Source of the DNA: JBCCXZ01 sp965228005 | GTDB taxonomy: Bacteria; Planctomycetota; Planctomycetia; Pirellulales; Lacipirellulaceae | Assembly: GCA_965228005.1 (NCBI GenBank) | Contig: CBDDGV010000004.1 | Coordinates: forward strand, 124,001-188,000 | Direction: 5' to 3' | DNA length: 64,000 nucleotides | Shown here: one piece after another, positions 44,578-56,300 of the stretch | Position numbering within the stretch: the first letter of the stretch is position 1 | How the letters are laid out: every line of letters begins with the position of its first letter | Notes under the pieces: generated by a model | What the model was told of the DNA's origin: nothing | Database searches by the model: none | Seen by the model: the letters and a program-made list of their open reading frames with translations, nothing else | Made by a program: the position numbers and the translations under genes

Positions 44578-44796
44578 ATGGCTACCAACCTGGGCATCGA
44601 CGACGATCTGTTGGCCGAAGCACTGGCCGCGGGCGGCGAGAAGACAAAGAAAGACACCGTCAACGCCGCGCTCCGCGAGTACATCCAGAAGCGTCAGCGC
44701 GAAGCGGCCATCGAGATGTTTGGCAAATTCGACTGGGACCCCGACTACGACTACAAGCGCGAGCGGCGTCGGAAGCGGGGCGGCGCTGAGGGTTGA
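44578..44796 (+). CDS. vapB: VapB-type antitoxin
   Basis: 72 residues. ATNLGIDDDLLAEALAAGGE, then KKDTVNAALREYIQKRQR is the classic VapB ribbon-helix-helix followed by a neck helix. The tail FDWDPDYDYKRERRRKRGG is the usual acidic-aromatic toxin-binding end with a basic terminus. It lies downstream of a perfect palindrome and overlaps the toxin start by 4 bp (TTGA). Confidence 0.9.
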   Translation: MATNLGIDDDLLAEALAAGGEKTKKDTVNAALREYIQKRQREAAIEMFGKFDWDPDYDYKRERRRKRGGAEG

Positions 44797-45203
44797 GCGT
44801 CCTGGTCGACACGCCGATCTGGTCGTTCGCGTACCGGCGCTCCCGGCGGAGCAAAGCCGAGCAACGGGCCGTCGACGCACTGGGCTCACTGATCCACGAG
44901 GATTGGGCGTTGATGCTCGGGGCCGTGCGGCAAGAAGTCCTCTGTGGCTTCACCGACCCCGACCAATTCCCCGTTGTGCGCGCGACGCTCCGCGCGTTCT
45001 ACGACGTAGAGGTCGGCACGCTGGACTACGAACGCGCCGCCGACTTCAGCAACACCTGCCGGCGACGCGGCGTGCAGGGCTCTTCGACCGACTTTCTTAT
45101 CTGCGCCGTTGCGGTGCGCCTCGATGCCGAGGTCTTCACCACCGACCGCGACTTCACCCGTTACGCGAAGCTGATCGGCGTTGAGCTGTTCGACTACCGC
45201 TGA
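44793..45203 (+). CDS. vapC: VapC-type PIN-domain toxin
   Basis: 136 residues with a TTG start that overlaps the vapB stop. Catalytic acidic residues are Asp6 (VLVDTPIWSFAYRR), Glu in AVRQEVLCGF near 48, Asp in SSTDFLICAVAV near 98 and Asp in FTTDRDFTRYAK near 116. This is the typical VapC arrangement, a ribonuclease acting on tRNA or rRNA in known cases. The module is divergent from uvrA, 186 bp from its start. Confidence 0.92.
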   Translation: MSVLVDTPIWSFAYRRSRRSKAEQRAVDALGSLIHEDWALMLGAVRQEVLCGFTDPDQFPVVRATLRAFYDVEVGTLDYERAADFSNTCRRRGVQGSSTDFLICAVAVRLDAEVFTTDRDFTRYAKLIGVELFDYR

Positions 45204-45238
45204 TCCGTTGCAACGGAAGAGCTGCTCTCATCTTCGGC

Positions 45239-46465
45239 TCACACCTTCAAGAAGACGCGCTGCCGGTAGAGCCACCAGCAGACCAGCCACCACCCGCCGA
45301 GCCACGCCAGCACGAAGCACCAACCCGCCGCGGCGGGGGAACCAGTCGCGTGCCGCACCCACGCCTGGAAGCCGCCGGCAAGGCTGTCTGAGCCGCCCTC
45401 GGGCAGCGGCATCTGCCACTTCGAGAACACGGTCTTGAACGACAGCTCGGCGCCGACGTAGAGCGCGATCGCGTTCAGCCCGAACACCCGCAGCGGCCAC
45501 GCGGTGGTCCAGCGGGCGACGTCGACCACCGCGAAGCAGCCGGCCAGCAGCACCGCCCCCGTCCCCGCCGCCAGTAAGCAATACGCAGGGCTGAAGAACA
45601 GCTTGCTCAGCGGCACGGTGAACGGCCCCAGCAGCCCGCCGCCCTCGGCCGCGTAGCCGCTCTGCAAGAGGAACGCCAAGCCAATCATCGCCGCCCCGGC
45701 GAGCGCAACCCATGCCGCCCGCTTGGCGGTCCGCTCCCCGTTGAGCGCCGCGGTCGTGAACCCGCCCAGCACCGCCACCGTGGAGAGCGGCAGGTACTGC
45801 TGCGCCATCCCCAGCCAGCCCAACGTGTTCCGCAGCCAAGCGGTCTCGACGAACTGGAAGTTCGCCGCGCGTTTGATCGCCTCAAAATACGCCCACGTTC
45901 CGTGCCCCTCGGGCGCGCCCTCCGGCGTGCGGGCGCCGACCAGCTCGACGACCGTCTCCCACGGCAACGCCGTCATCAACGCCCACTTCGCCAGCAGCAC
46001 CGCGACGACAAACCCCACGCGCCACCCCAACGGCAGCAGCCACACGCAGACGGAAACGAAGTAAGCGGCGCCGATCAGCTGCAGGATGTTCCACTCCAAG
46101 AGGTTCATCCAAGAGAGCGGCGTCTCGTACGCCCGCGACGCGACCGTGAGCACCACGCCCAGCAGGTAGAGCACCGCCCCCCGCCGCGCGGCGGTGAGCA
46201 CCATCCCCGCCGCCGACCGCCCCTTGCCGCGGCCCGAGTCGATCGACAGCGGCAGCGACCCCCCCACGATGAACACGAACCAGGGGAACACCAGATCGGT
46301 GAACGTCGCCCCTTGCAGCGGGTCGTCCCACGGCACGTGGAACAACTGCGGGTGAAACACGCCGCGGTCCCAGGTCATGTTCACCAGCAGCATCGAGCTG
46401 ATGACCAGCCCGCGGAAGGCGTCGAGGGAGTGGAGGCGGGGCAGAGTCTTGGATAAATCTTCCAT
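45239..46465 (-). CDS. HGSNAT/NagX-like membrane acyltransferase (DUF5009 family)
   Basis: 408 residues with about ten membrane helices. RLHSLDAFRGLVISSMLLVN at the N-terminus, and DLVFPWFVFIVGGSLPLSID near residue 57 with the F-P-x-F-x-F-I-x-G pattern, identify the heparan-alpha-glucosaminide N-acetyltransferase/NagX family. The C-terminal part has VFGLNAIALYVGAEL. In some bacteria these proteins are linked to N-acetylglucosamine or chitin catabolism; the acyl acceptor here is unknown. It stands alone, close behind the convergent vapBC module. Confidence 0.85.
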   Translation of the reverse strand: MEDLSKTLPRLHSLDAFRGLVISSMLLVNMTWDRGVFHPQLFHVPWDDPLQGATFTDLVFPWFVFIVGGSLPLSIDSGRGKGRSAAGMVLTAARRGAVLYLLGVVLTVASRAYETPLSWMNLLEWNILQLIGAAYFVSVCVWLLPLGWRVGFVVAVLLAKWALMTALPWETVVELVGARTPEGAPEGHGTWAYFEAIKRAANFQFVETAWLRNTLGWLGMAQQYLPLSTVAVLGGFTTAALNGERTAKRAAWVALAGAAMIGLAFLLQSGYAAEGGGLLGPFTVPLSKLFFSPAYCLLAAGTGAVLLAGCFAVVDVARWTTAWPLRVFGLNAIALYVGAELSFKTVFSKWQMPLPEGGSDSLAGGFQAWVRHATGSPAAAGWCFVLAWLGGWWLVCWWLYRQRVFLKV

Positions 46466-46568
46466 CTCTCGCGGAGTCCGTACAAACGATGGATCAGCTA
46501 TCGCAAACTCAGCCTGAACCGTAATTCGGATCGACTAGACTCGAACGACTCCCTTCTGCCTCACTCCC

Positions 46569-47249
46569 CTAGTTAGAAAACGAATCGATCAGAACTCTAG
46601 CGAGATTCGGCATCGCAAGCTCGAGATTTGAATGGAAGTTGCCCGCTGCGTCTTGGTCGGCGGCGTCTGTAATCGCGCGGATCTCGACAAAACGCCTGCT
46701 TTGCAGTGCAGCCGCCCTTGCGGCACCGGATCCCTCCCAGGCGACGCAGAGGGCGCCTGTCTCCTCTCGTAACTCACGTGCGCGGCTGTTGTCGACAACA
46801 TCTTCGTCACCGCTGGCTATCCTGCCAAACTCGACTCGGAACGAGTAACCATTCGCCTCGACTACGCTTCGGAACTGATCGACCAAGCCCGCGTCTGCCG
46901 CGTGCTCTGGCGGAGGCCTACGCACAAACCTGAGGCGGTAATCGTGTTCCACAGTTGCTGTTGAGACGACCAGGTCACCTGCAACTAGACCAGGAGACAA
47001 AGCCCCTGCGCAGCCGACGCAGGACACGGCTGCAACCTGAGGGCGATGGCAGAGCAGATACGAAGTTGCCGCAGCGCATTGGGCCTTCCCGTGCCCGGCT
47101 ACGCAGATCTCGGCTCCGATCTTTGGGACTTCATAGGCATCCATTCGACCGATCCGACAGAACCTTGTACCGGCGCCGGCTCGCTCAAACCCGGAGACGA
47201 GCTGGTCGAGCTCGTTTTGCTGCGGCACAACGATCAGGGCCTGCGTCAT
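46569..47249 (-). CDS. Nucleoside phosphorylase/MTA-SAH nucleosidase-superfamily protein
   Basis: 226 residues. The PNP/UDP fold motifs are GAEICVAGHGKAQCAAATSY near residue 47, VSCVGCAGALSPGLVAGDLV near 77, FGRIASGDEDVV near 141, and CVAWEGSGAARAAALQSRRF near 167, with the substrate-binding acidic residue in the last. EIRAITDAADQDAAGNF near 188 carries the catalytic Asp. It resembles 5'-methylthioadenosine/S-adenosylhomocysteine nucleosidases but is divergent. Lower G+C than its neighbours. Confidence 0.8.
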   Translation of the reverse strand: MTQALIVVPQQNELDQLVSGFERAGAGTRFCRIGRMDAYEVPKIGAEICVAGHGKAQCAAATSYLLCHRPQVAAVSCVGCAGALSPGLVAGDLVVSTATVEHDYRLRFVRRPPPEHAADAGLVDQFRSVVEANGYSFRVEFGRIASGDEDVVDNSRARELREETGALCVAWEGSGAARAAALQSRRFVEIRAITDAADQDAAGNFHSNLELAMPNLARVLIDSFSN

Positions 47250-47326
47250 TCACCAACCCCCGGAAGCACCAAGTGCACTCCCAGTGCTGGCTGCGTGCCC
47301 ATGCCCATAGGGTTCACCAGAACGCA

Positions 47327-50300
47327 TCAAAGCTCGCCGTCCAGCCCCCAATCCAGGTCGCCGAACAGGTTGTCGAAGGCGTCGGCCCGCGCCAAGACCG
47401 CGTCGCCCTCGTCGGACCGCTCAGCCGGGGCGGAACGATCAAGCGGCGCGGGCACGTCGTAGGGCGAGGGCTGCGGAGTATCAAACGCGGCGTTCCGCGG
47501 GGCCAACGGACCGACGAAGCCTCGGTCGAGACGGCTCACGCTTTCGGCGGCCAGCTCGGAGCCCGGCAGGCGGTACGTCAACGCCGAGTCGAGCGCCTCG
47601 GGGTCGTTGAACACCGCGTCAACCGAGGCGTCCTGAGGTGTCGGCGCTGTGAACGCCTGGGGCTCCACAACGAGGCTGCTCGCGGTCTGCTGAGTGGCCT
47701 GCTGGGCAAACTGCAGCTGCCAGATCGCCAGGTCGAGGCCGTCGACGTCCGAGTCGCCGTCGGCGTCGCCGTCTGTCCTCGCCGCGTCGCCCGCGGCGCC
47801 GAAGCCGCGTTGCCAGGCCAGCAGGTCCGAAACGCTCACCGCCGCGTCGCCATCGAAGTCGGCCGCGGGCGGGCCGGTCACGCCCGGGTCGATCGGCTCG
47901 ACGGTCACGCCGAACTCGCTCTCCCAGACTCCCAGGTCGTCGGCGTCGACATCCGAGTCTCCGTCGGCGTCGCCGTCCGCCCTGCCCGCGTCGGCGTCGG
48001 CGCCGAAGCCGCGTTGCCAGGCGAGCAGGTCGAACACGTCCACCGCGAAGTCGCGGTTGAAGTCGCTGTCGGGCAGCACGTTCTCGCCGTCCAGCGTGAG
48101 GAGGTACTCGCCCTCGCCCGACTCCGCGGTGACCTGCACGGTGTACGGTCCGTCGGCCGTGGCGGTGAACGTGATCTCGGCGTTGAGCCCGTCGGCGGAG
48201 TCTTGATCGAACCCGATCAGGTTGCCGCCGGGCCCGAAGACCGCGAGCTGCGCGTCGAGGTCGTTGAGCGGATTCGCGACGCCGCCCAGCAAGGGGATCG
48301 CCGTCCTCAGGGTCAACTGATCGCCGACCTCGGCGTCGAAGCGGTAGAAATCGCCTCCGCGGGGCAGCTCGAACACCACGTCGAACTCGTGCACCGTGTC
48401 GAACCCGCCGCCGGGCCCCGTGATGCTGTTCAGCGGGTTGCCGTCTGGGTCGAGGATCGACGAATCACCGTCCAAGACGAGCCGGTAGCTGCCCGGCGCC
48501 AGGGGCGAAGCACCGCCGTCTACCAGCAACTCCACCGTGTCTGGGGCGATCAGGGACGGAGCCAGGGCGATGGGCTGGTCGTCGCCGGATTCGAACACGC
48601 CGTCGACGCCCGCCTCCAGCAGCAGGTAATTCGCCGCGGTCGCGGCCGACGCGGCGTCGACCGGTTCGGTGAACGTGACCGTGATCGTGGTGATGCCCAG
48701 GTCGGTGGTCGTGCCCTCCGCGGGGTCGATCGAGACCACCCGGGGCCCCACCAGCGCCGGGTCGGCCTCGATGAGGGCGAGAGCCGCCGGGGCGTCGACC
48801 AGCCCGTGGCCGGTGCCGCTGTCGAACCCAACATCGAACCCGGGCGTTGCCGGGTCGTCCATGTCGATCGCGGTGGACTCCAGCGCGTCGTAGATCTCCG
48901 CCGGAGTCGCCATGGGCGTCAGCTCCAGCATGAGACCGGCGACCGCGGCCGCGTGCGGCGCGGCGGCGGACGTGCCGAAGAAGTTCGGGAAGCCGTCCGA
49001 GTCGGAATCGAACCCGAAGAAGGTCGTGTTCGTGCCGTCCGGCGCCGTGATGTTGGGCTTGGCCCGAAGGTCGTTCACGGGGTTGCCCGCCGTGTCGAAC
49101 AGGATCGGGATGCCGCCAGCGGACGAGAAGCTCTCGATCACCGGGGGCGAGACGCCGAAGGCCGGGGTGTCGCTGTACTCCGCGGCCCCGACCGCGGAAG
49201 CGCCCGCCGCGTTGGCGTGGCCGTAGGCGGTGGCGCTGTTCGTCGCGTACTCGTTGACGGTGATCGTGTCGAAAGAGACCCACTTCATCAGCCCCGGCGC
49301 GGGCCCGCCGTCGAGGCCGATCGCGATGTTCAGCAGGCTCGAGCCGGTGTTGTTGTTGAAGCTGAACACCTCGACGGCGTCGCCGCCGATGTTGTTCGTC
49401 GTCGTGCTCGCAACGAGGCTCGAGCCCGTGGAGTCGAAGATGAACACGTCGAGGTCGTTCGGCGAGCCGGCCCCGCCGCTGACCGAGAAGAAGGGCGAGT
49501 CCCATTGGAACGACAAGCGGACGGTCGAGAACGGCGACACCGTGATGCTCTGCAGCGTGTCGACGTCGGGCCCGGGGTCGAAGTCGTGCAGCTCCGTCCC
49601 GGACTGGAACACGCCGCTGGGCGTGAATCCGCCCTCCCAGGAATCGCGGCCGTTGTTGCCCGCCGAGGAGAAGTAGCTCGAACCGTTGGCAACCACGGTG
49701 TCGATCGCCTGGGCGATGATGCCGTCCTGGAACATGGGTTCGGCGAAGTAGATCACGTCGTCGACGATCACCTCGGCGCCGGCGACAGACTGGAGCTCGA
49801 GGATCCCGCTGGCGAAGTCGGCCTGGCCGTTGAAGGCCGTGTGGAAGGCCAGCTCCGCCCCGGGCGCCACGTCGTGGATCAACTGGGCCATCGCCCGGCC
49901 CTCGTCGCTGCCGGACCGGTCGGACAGCACGTTCACCGGCGTGGTGAACCCGTTGGGGTTGCCGGGGCCCGGGAGGTCGCCCGAGGCGATGTCGCTGGCG
50001 GCGGAGCCGGGGCCGATGTCGTACGAATCCGAGAGGATGCCGATCGTGACGCCGCTCCCGTCGACGCCGAACGTGGAGCGGGCGATGTCCGCACGCATGG
50101 CGGCGTCCCCCTGGCTCGTCGTGGCGCCGACGTTGGTCACCGGCTGGTAGGACGGACGCGCGAACTGGAGCGAGGCCAACGCCGCGGCCTCGGCGATCGC
50201 GTCCACGGGGAGCCAACCGGACACCATCCGGCCGAACACGGCGGCGGACTGCAGGCCGAGGCCCACCAGGTCGTCCAACAGGGTGTTGGCGTCGCCGGAC

Positions 50301-53300
50301 GCGGCGGCGTCGATCAGCACGTGGTCGTTCTGGACCCGCATCAGTCCGACGGCGCCGACCTGCACCCCGTTGCCGTCTTTCGCGGCGAGTGCGCCCGAGG
50401 AGTCGTCGTTCTGGCCGGCCACCAGGCCCGCCAGCTCGAACCCGACCGACGCCACCAGGGCGTCGTCCTTCGACAGATTGGGGAACACGCCCGACGCGGT
50501 CGCCAGGGCAACGCCTGTCGGGCCATAGGGGTCTGTTTCCGACCCGCCCGTGTCGGGGGGCGGCAGCAGACCGGTGGCGTCGATGGAGAAAGGCGCGATG
50601 CCGGATGCGTCGTCGCCCGCCAGCGCAGATGTTGGGAATCCGAGGTTCCGTACGTCCAATACCGCGCCGGTATCGGGGTCCAACTCGTAGTAGTCGCCGG
50701 CCGAATTCGCGGCGAACAACGCGCCGTTCACGAAGGCCAACCCATAGACGCTCCCTGCCGGGGCGGCGAAGCTGTTGATCGTGCTGCCGTCCTGTGCGTC
50801 GATCTCGTAGATCTGGTCCGAACCGAAGTCGCTCGCAAAGAGGCTGCCGCGCGAGCCGGCCCCCGCAATGCCGCCAACGACGTTGGTTACCGCGATGCTG
50901 CCGACGGCGGTATCGGCCTCGGTGTCGACGAAGTAGAGGCGGTCGTTGACGTGGTCCATCGTTACGATCAAGCCGCCGTAAGCAGCCAGACCATCGAGAT
51001 TCGACCCCACGCCAAGGCTAGTCAGCGTGTCGACGTCGAGGACCTCGCCTGTTGTGGCGTCGAGTTCGTAGAGGCTGCCGGACGATGAAGCGTAGAACAG
51101 CGAGTTCCCGAGGACGGCCAATCCGTCCGGCCCGCCGGACGGGAACTGCGGTGCGTTCAAGCGGTTCAGCACATCACCGGTCACCGGGTCCAGCTGCACA
51201 AGATCGCCGGCGCTGGCATCGATGGCAAACAGCTCTCCGGAACCGCCAAACGCCCCGTCGCCCAGGTAACCGAGGGCCGGGGTCTGTTCGGTCAACTCGC
51301 GGAGCGTCACGCCCGTCACGCCGTCGTTCGGTTCCGAATCGAACACGAGCGACTCGGTCACCACCAGCGAGTACCCGCCCTCGGTCGGCGACGCGACGCG
51401 GACGGTGTACGTGCCCGCCGTTGCGGGCGTGAAGCCGAGCACGCCCTGCTCGTAGTTGCCGAGGTCTGCCCCGAGCGGGTCGACGCCGCCGGTGGCCAAG
51501 ACCGTTGTGCCGTTGGGTGCGATCAGCTGCAGGATCGTGTCGCTGAGGTCGCTGCCGGAAAGGCCGTCGAGCAGCACGTCGACCGGGCGGCCGCCCGCGA
51601 GGTCGACGGTGTACTCGTCGATGTCGGCGATGTTGGCGCCGGCCGCCTCTACGCGGACGTCGTCGACAAACCAGCCCTCGAAGCCGTTGGCCTGATCGTC
51701 CACCGAGTCGAAGACGAACCGCAGCTGCACCGACTGGCCCGAGAACGCGCTGAGGTCGGCGGTCACCGATTGCCACGAACCGTTCGAGTCGGGCGTCAGC
51801 GTGCCGTCGCCGGTGGAGAGCAGCGTCGTCACCAAGCCGCCCCGGACGACGGCGACCTCCGCGAGGTCGGTCACCCCGTCGGTCTCGATGAAGTGGTTGA
51901 AGCTGAGCTCGGCCGAGCCGGTGTCGGGAAGCACGATCACCGGCGAGGTCACGGCCCCGCCCACCGCGGAGTTCGTGTCGTAGTCGCCGCCGGCGAACGG
52001 GCCGGCGTTCTGGCCGAAGTACAGGCTGTTGGGGGGCGTGTGCCCCGGGTCACCGTCGAGTTGGCGGCCGGAGGAGAGGTTCCACAGCCCCGAACCCGAG
52101 CCGAAGCCGTTGTTCACGCTGAAACCGCCCAGCCCGAGATTGAAGTCCTGGTAGTAGACCTGGGAAACCGAAGGCGTCGGCGAAGACGAGCCCAGCACCG
52201 CGTAGCGGTTCGCTACGCCGGAGAGGGTCCGGAGCGAGTCGTCGATCGACAACACGTTGCCGAGGTCGGTGTCGACCACCGCCTGCTCGAGTGAGGTATT
52301 GAGGTACACATCCGTCAGATAGGTCGTGGGGACGTCCCCGATCACACGCAGCAACACCGGGCTGTCGATCGGCAATGCGACCGGCGGCAACACGGCCGGC
52401 AGACCCGGGCCGGGTGCGGTAATCGGTCCGCTCAGACCGACCACCGCGATACTCAGCGTGGCGTTCGGGTCTGTCGGAGTGACAACCGCAGAGACCAGGT
52501 CCCCCGCCGAGAAGGAGACCTCGAAGTCGTCGACGTCGCCCGGCAGGTTCAGCAGACCCGGATTGTCTTCGCTGACAAAGATCAGGCTGCCCAACGGGTC
52601 GACCCGCGTGAACGGGCCGATGGCGCCGACGCCGACCGAGTCGATCTGGAACCCGAGTGCGTAGTCCCCGCCGCGGACGCCGTCGCCGCTCGGGGCGCCG
52701 TCGAGGCCCGGCCCGATGGGCTCGCCGTCCAGCGGGTTGCCGGCTAGGTCCTCGATGCCGCTGCGGCGGCTGCTCGCAAAGACGACAAACTCGTAGGCCC
52801 CCTCGCCGAGACCAAGGTAATCCGCCTGGAGGGTCCTGGTGGCTTCGTTGTAGGCAAAAGACTCCGCGGGCAAGACCGCCCCCGTGATCGTGTCGACGAG
52901 TCGGAACGCCGACGCGTCGATCCGGCCGGCCACGACATCCTCGTCGAACCGAACCTCGATGGTCTTGTCGCCGGGCAGGTATGTGACACCGATCGGGAGC
53001 GGCGCCCCATTGATGTTCGCTTCCACGACGCGCGGACCGGTGGCGTCCAACTCAAACGTGGAGACGAATTCCGTGTTGGCCTGGCTTTGCAGGTCTGTCA
53101 CGGCGCCGCCCGGCAGCGTGACGGTGTAGACGCCGTCGCCGACGTCTACGGCCGGGTCGACATCGAAGCGGAAAGTCAGGGCCTCGAGCTGCTGCACCGC
53201 GGTCGCGCCGACTGCGCCGTTGATCAACAGGTCTCCCGGCTGCACCTCGCCCTCGAGCAGGGGCTCCGAGAAGGTCACCGTAAACGTCGCGGGAATGGCC

Positions 53301-56300
53301 TGCAGCAAGGCGCCGTCCGGCGTGCTGAACGCCGCGACAAAGGGGGCCAGATTGTCGCCCGTGGCGCCCGCTACGTCGAGGAAGTACTCGCCCGACTCGG
53401 CGACGGCGGAAACGCGCAGCCGGTAGGCGCCGGTTGTCGCGGCGACGTGCGTCAAGCCGAGTGCGTCGGGTTCTACCAGCGCACCGCTCGGGTCGAACAA
53501 GGCGACACGGGCCAGCGGCGTGTCCGCCGGGATGAACTCGTGCACGCCCGGCGTGGTCAGCGTCTGCAGCAGGGCCTCCGGAGTCTCTTCGCCGCCTTCC
53601 AGGGCGTCGACCCCCGAGAAGACCCACTCGCCAGAAACGAAGCCCTCGCCGGCGGGCGTGATCGCCGCCGACCGACGCAGGGCGAAGCCGTCCGCGTACT
53701 CCCACGGGGCCCCGGTCCCGTTCGTGTCGAGGACCCCATAGAGGTCGAGGATCGCCGCACCGTCAGTGATGGCGTACCGGTCGTTCCCGTCGCCGATGAT
53801 CTCGTCGGCGTAGAGGTCGGCCGAGAAGCCGTAGACGCTCTCGAAGACGGCTTGGCCCCCGTTGCTGGACGAGGCGATCACGTACGACTCGCCCGCCTCG
53901 ATGGTTACTCCAGAGAGGTCGATGTCGACGTTTCGGTCGGTGTTGTTGTTGGTCTGGACGATCAACCCGCCGGCGGCAAAGGTGAACGGGCTGGCGGCGG
54001 TGTTGGTGATTTCGACAAACTTGGGGTTGCCGTCGCTTGAGGCGCCATCGACCACCTCGGAGATGATCAGACCGCCGGGGAAGCCCGGCCCCAGCGGGTT
54101 GTTGAACTCGCCGGGCCCCGCGGCCGGGATCGTCAAGCCGGCTTCGAGCACGTCGCCGGCGACCAGCGACACCGTGTACCAGTCCTCGTCCTCCGCGGAA
54201 GCCGCAGCGTCCGCGGCCGCGACGAAGCCGAGCGCCCCGCCGGAACCGGTAATGTCCTGCGAGTCGTCGAACGAGTTGTTCGCCTCGATGTCGAGTGCGG
54301 CGTCGCGGGTCACGACCAGCGAATAGTCGCCCGTCCCCGCGACCACGCGGACGAAGTAGTCCGCGGTCAGGCCGTCGGCCGTGTTGTCGATAAAGTTCTC
54401 TACGACCGACAACAGTTCTGCCGTCGACCGCCCCGCGGCTAGCAGCGTCGTGCCGTCGGGGGCGTACAACTCCAAGCCTGCCGTCGATCCGGTCAGCGCG
54501 ACCGTTGTGCTCTCGCCGTCGGCGAGGGGCAAGCGGTACCAGTCGTCGCCCAGGTCCGACATCGTTTCGTATGAGATGTCGACCGTGAGGTCCGCAGTGC
54601 CGAAGTTGTTGACCGTGCTTGAAGGGGTAACCGTGAGCGAGATCACGCCGTCGGCGGCCAACTCGGCGACGGTCGCCTGCGGCAGGACGATCTGCGTGGT
54701 GGAGGGGGATCCCTCGCCGCCGCCGAACACGAAGATGTCCTGAGAGAACAGGCCTTCGGCGTCGATCGTCAGGAACTCACTGGTATCGCCCAAGTCGGTG
54801 GTGGCGTTGAACGTCAGGGTGGCGTCGCTGGTGGGCGTCGGCGTGTCCGTAAAGTCCAGGTCGATCACGTTCGGGAAGAACACTGTCCCGATCGCGGAGA
54901 CGCTGTCGGTGAAGAGGGGCCCCGTGCTGGACACGAAGCCGGTGACCGCGGCGCGGTCTGGCCCGACCGCCGCGCCCAGCGGCGTGAAGACCAGGTCCTC
55001 GGCCTCGGCCGGCAGGTTGTTGGCCGGCCCGCCCACGCGCTCTTCTTCCGCCTGCGCATTGAGGGTCGCCAGCAACTCGAAGCCGCCGATCGACCCGTCG
55101 CCGCTCTGCACCTGGATCGTGTACTCGCCGGCGGCGGCGACCGGCACGGCTTGCAGCACGGCCGTCTCGCCGCCCGCGGCCGACGACGTTGCCAACGTGG
55201 ACCCGTCCGGCCCGACCAGCGTCACCACCGCCGGGATTTCTCCGACCACCTCGACCGTGAGCGTCTGCCCGGCGTCGAGTTCGACAACGTAGTCGTCGAT
55301 GTCAGCGGCGGAACCGATGAAGCCCGACACCTCGCTCTCGTAGACCAGCCCGCCGATCGGGGGTACCGGCGTGAACGCCGGCAATGGCGTTAACGCGGTG
55401 TCGATTTCGAAGTTGACGAGGAAATCGCCCCCGGGGACGCCGTCGCCGGAGGGCACCGTCGTCACCGGATCGGTTTCGCCGTCGAAGAGGTTGCCGAGCG
55501 TGTCTACGAAAGCGTTCGGCCCGCTGATCAGCCTCAGCGTGTACAGGTCCTCTTCCAGGCCCGACGCCTCGAACGACAGCGTGTTCGTTGAGGAGTCGAA
55601 GGTTAGCCCGCCGACTGCCTGTGCGCCGGTGCGGCCGCCGAAGAGCTGCACGTCCTCCGGCCCCAGCACGGACTCGTTCAGCGGTTCGTCGAACGCGATC
55701 GAGAACGATTGCGTGCCCGGCGCCAGGATGTCGCCCTCGAGGACCGACGAACCGACGACCCTGGGGCCTTCTTCGTCGATCACGATATCGATGCTGAAGG
55801 CCTCGAGTGCGCGGCCGCTGAGGTCGGTGAGGGACCCGGCGGGCAGAGAGAGCGTGCGCGTGCCGTTGGCCAGCACGGGGAGATCGAACCGCAGCGTGTC
55901 TTGGTCGACCAGCGTGAAAGCCGTCGCGGCCGGGCTGCCGTCGATCAGCAGGTCGGTCTGCTCGGCGGTCGGCAGCAGCACGTCGTTGCTGAGGTCGACG
56001 GTCAACGATGTCACCGACCCCGGCAGGAAGCGGTCGCCGTCGGCGAGTGAAGAGTCAACGACTTCGAACGCAGCCGCGCCGCCGGTATTCCCTGTCACTT
56101 CGAGCACATACTCCCCGGCGGAACCATCCTCGCCAGAAACACGGACGGTGTACGTGCCGTTCAGCAGTGCTGTGTGCGTGAGGACCTCGTCGCCTTCGAC
56201 GTTCGCGTGAGGCACGAGATTGCCTTCAGGGTCGAACAGCTCGAGCTGGGGATCGAATCGGTTTTCGAACTCCCCGGGGCCGCTGCTGGGCGTGGTCGTC

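Noticed and set aside
46955..51088. Very long open frame (over 1,300 codons) on the plus strand, opposite the giant gene
   Set aside because: It is a mirror of high-G+C coding sequence: rich in Arg, Val, Gly, Asp and His, without motifs, signal or domain. The minus strand holds the real gene with clear domains.
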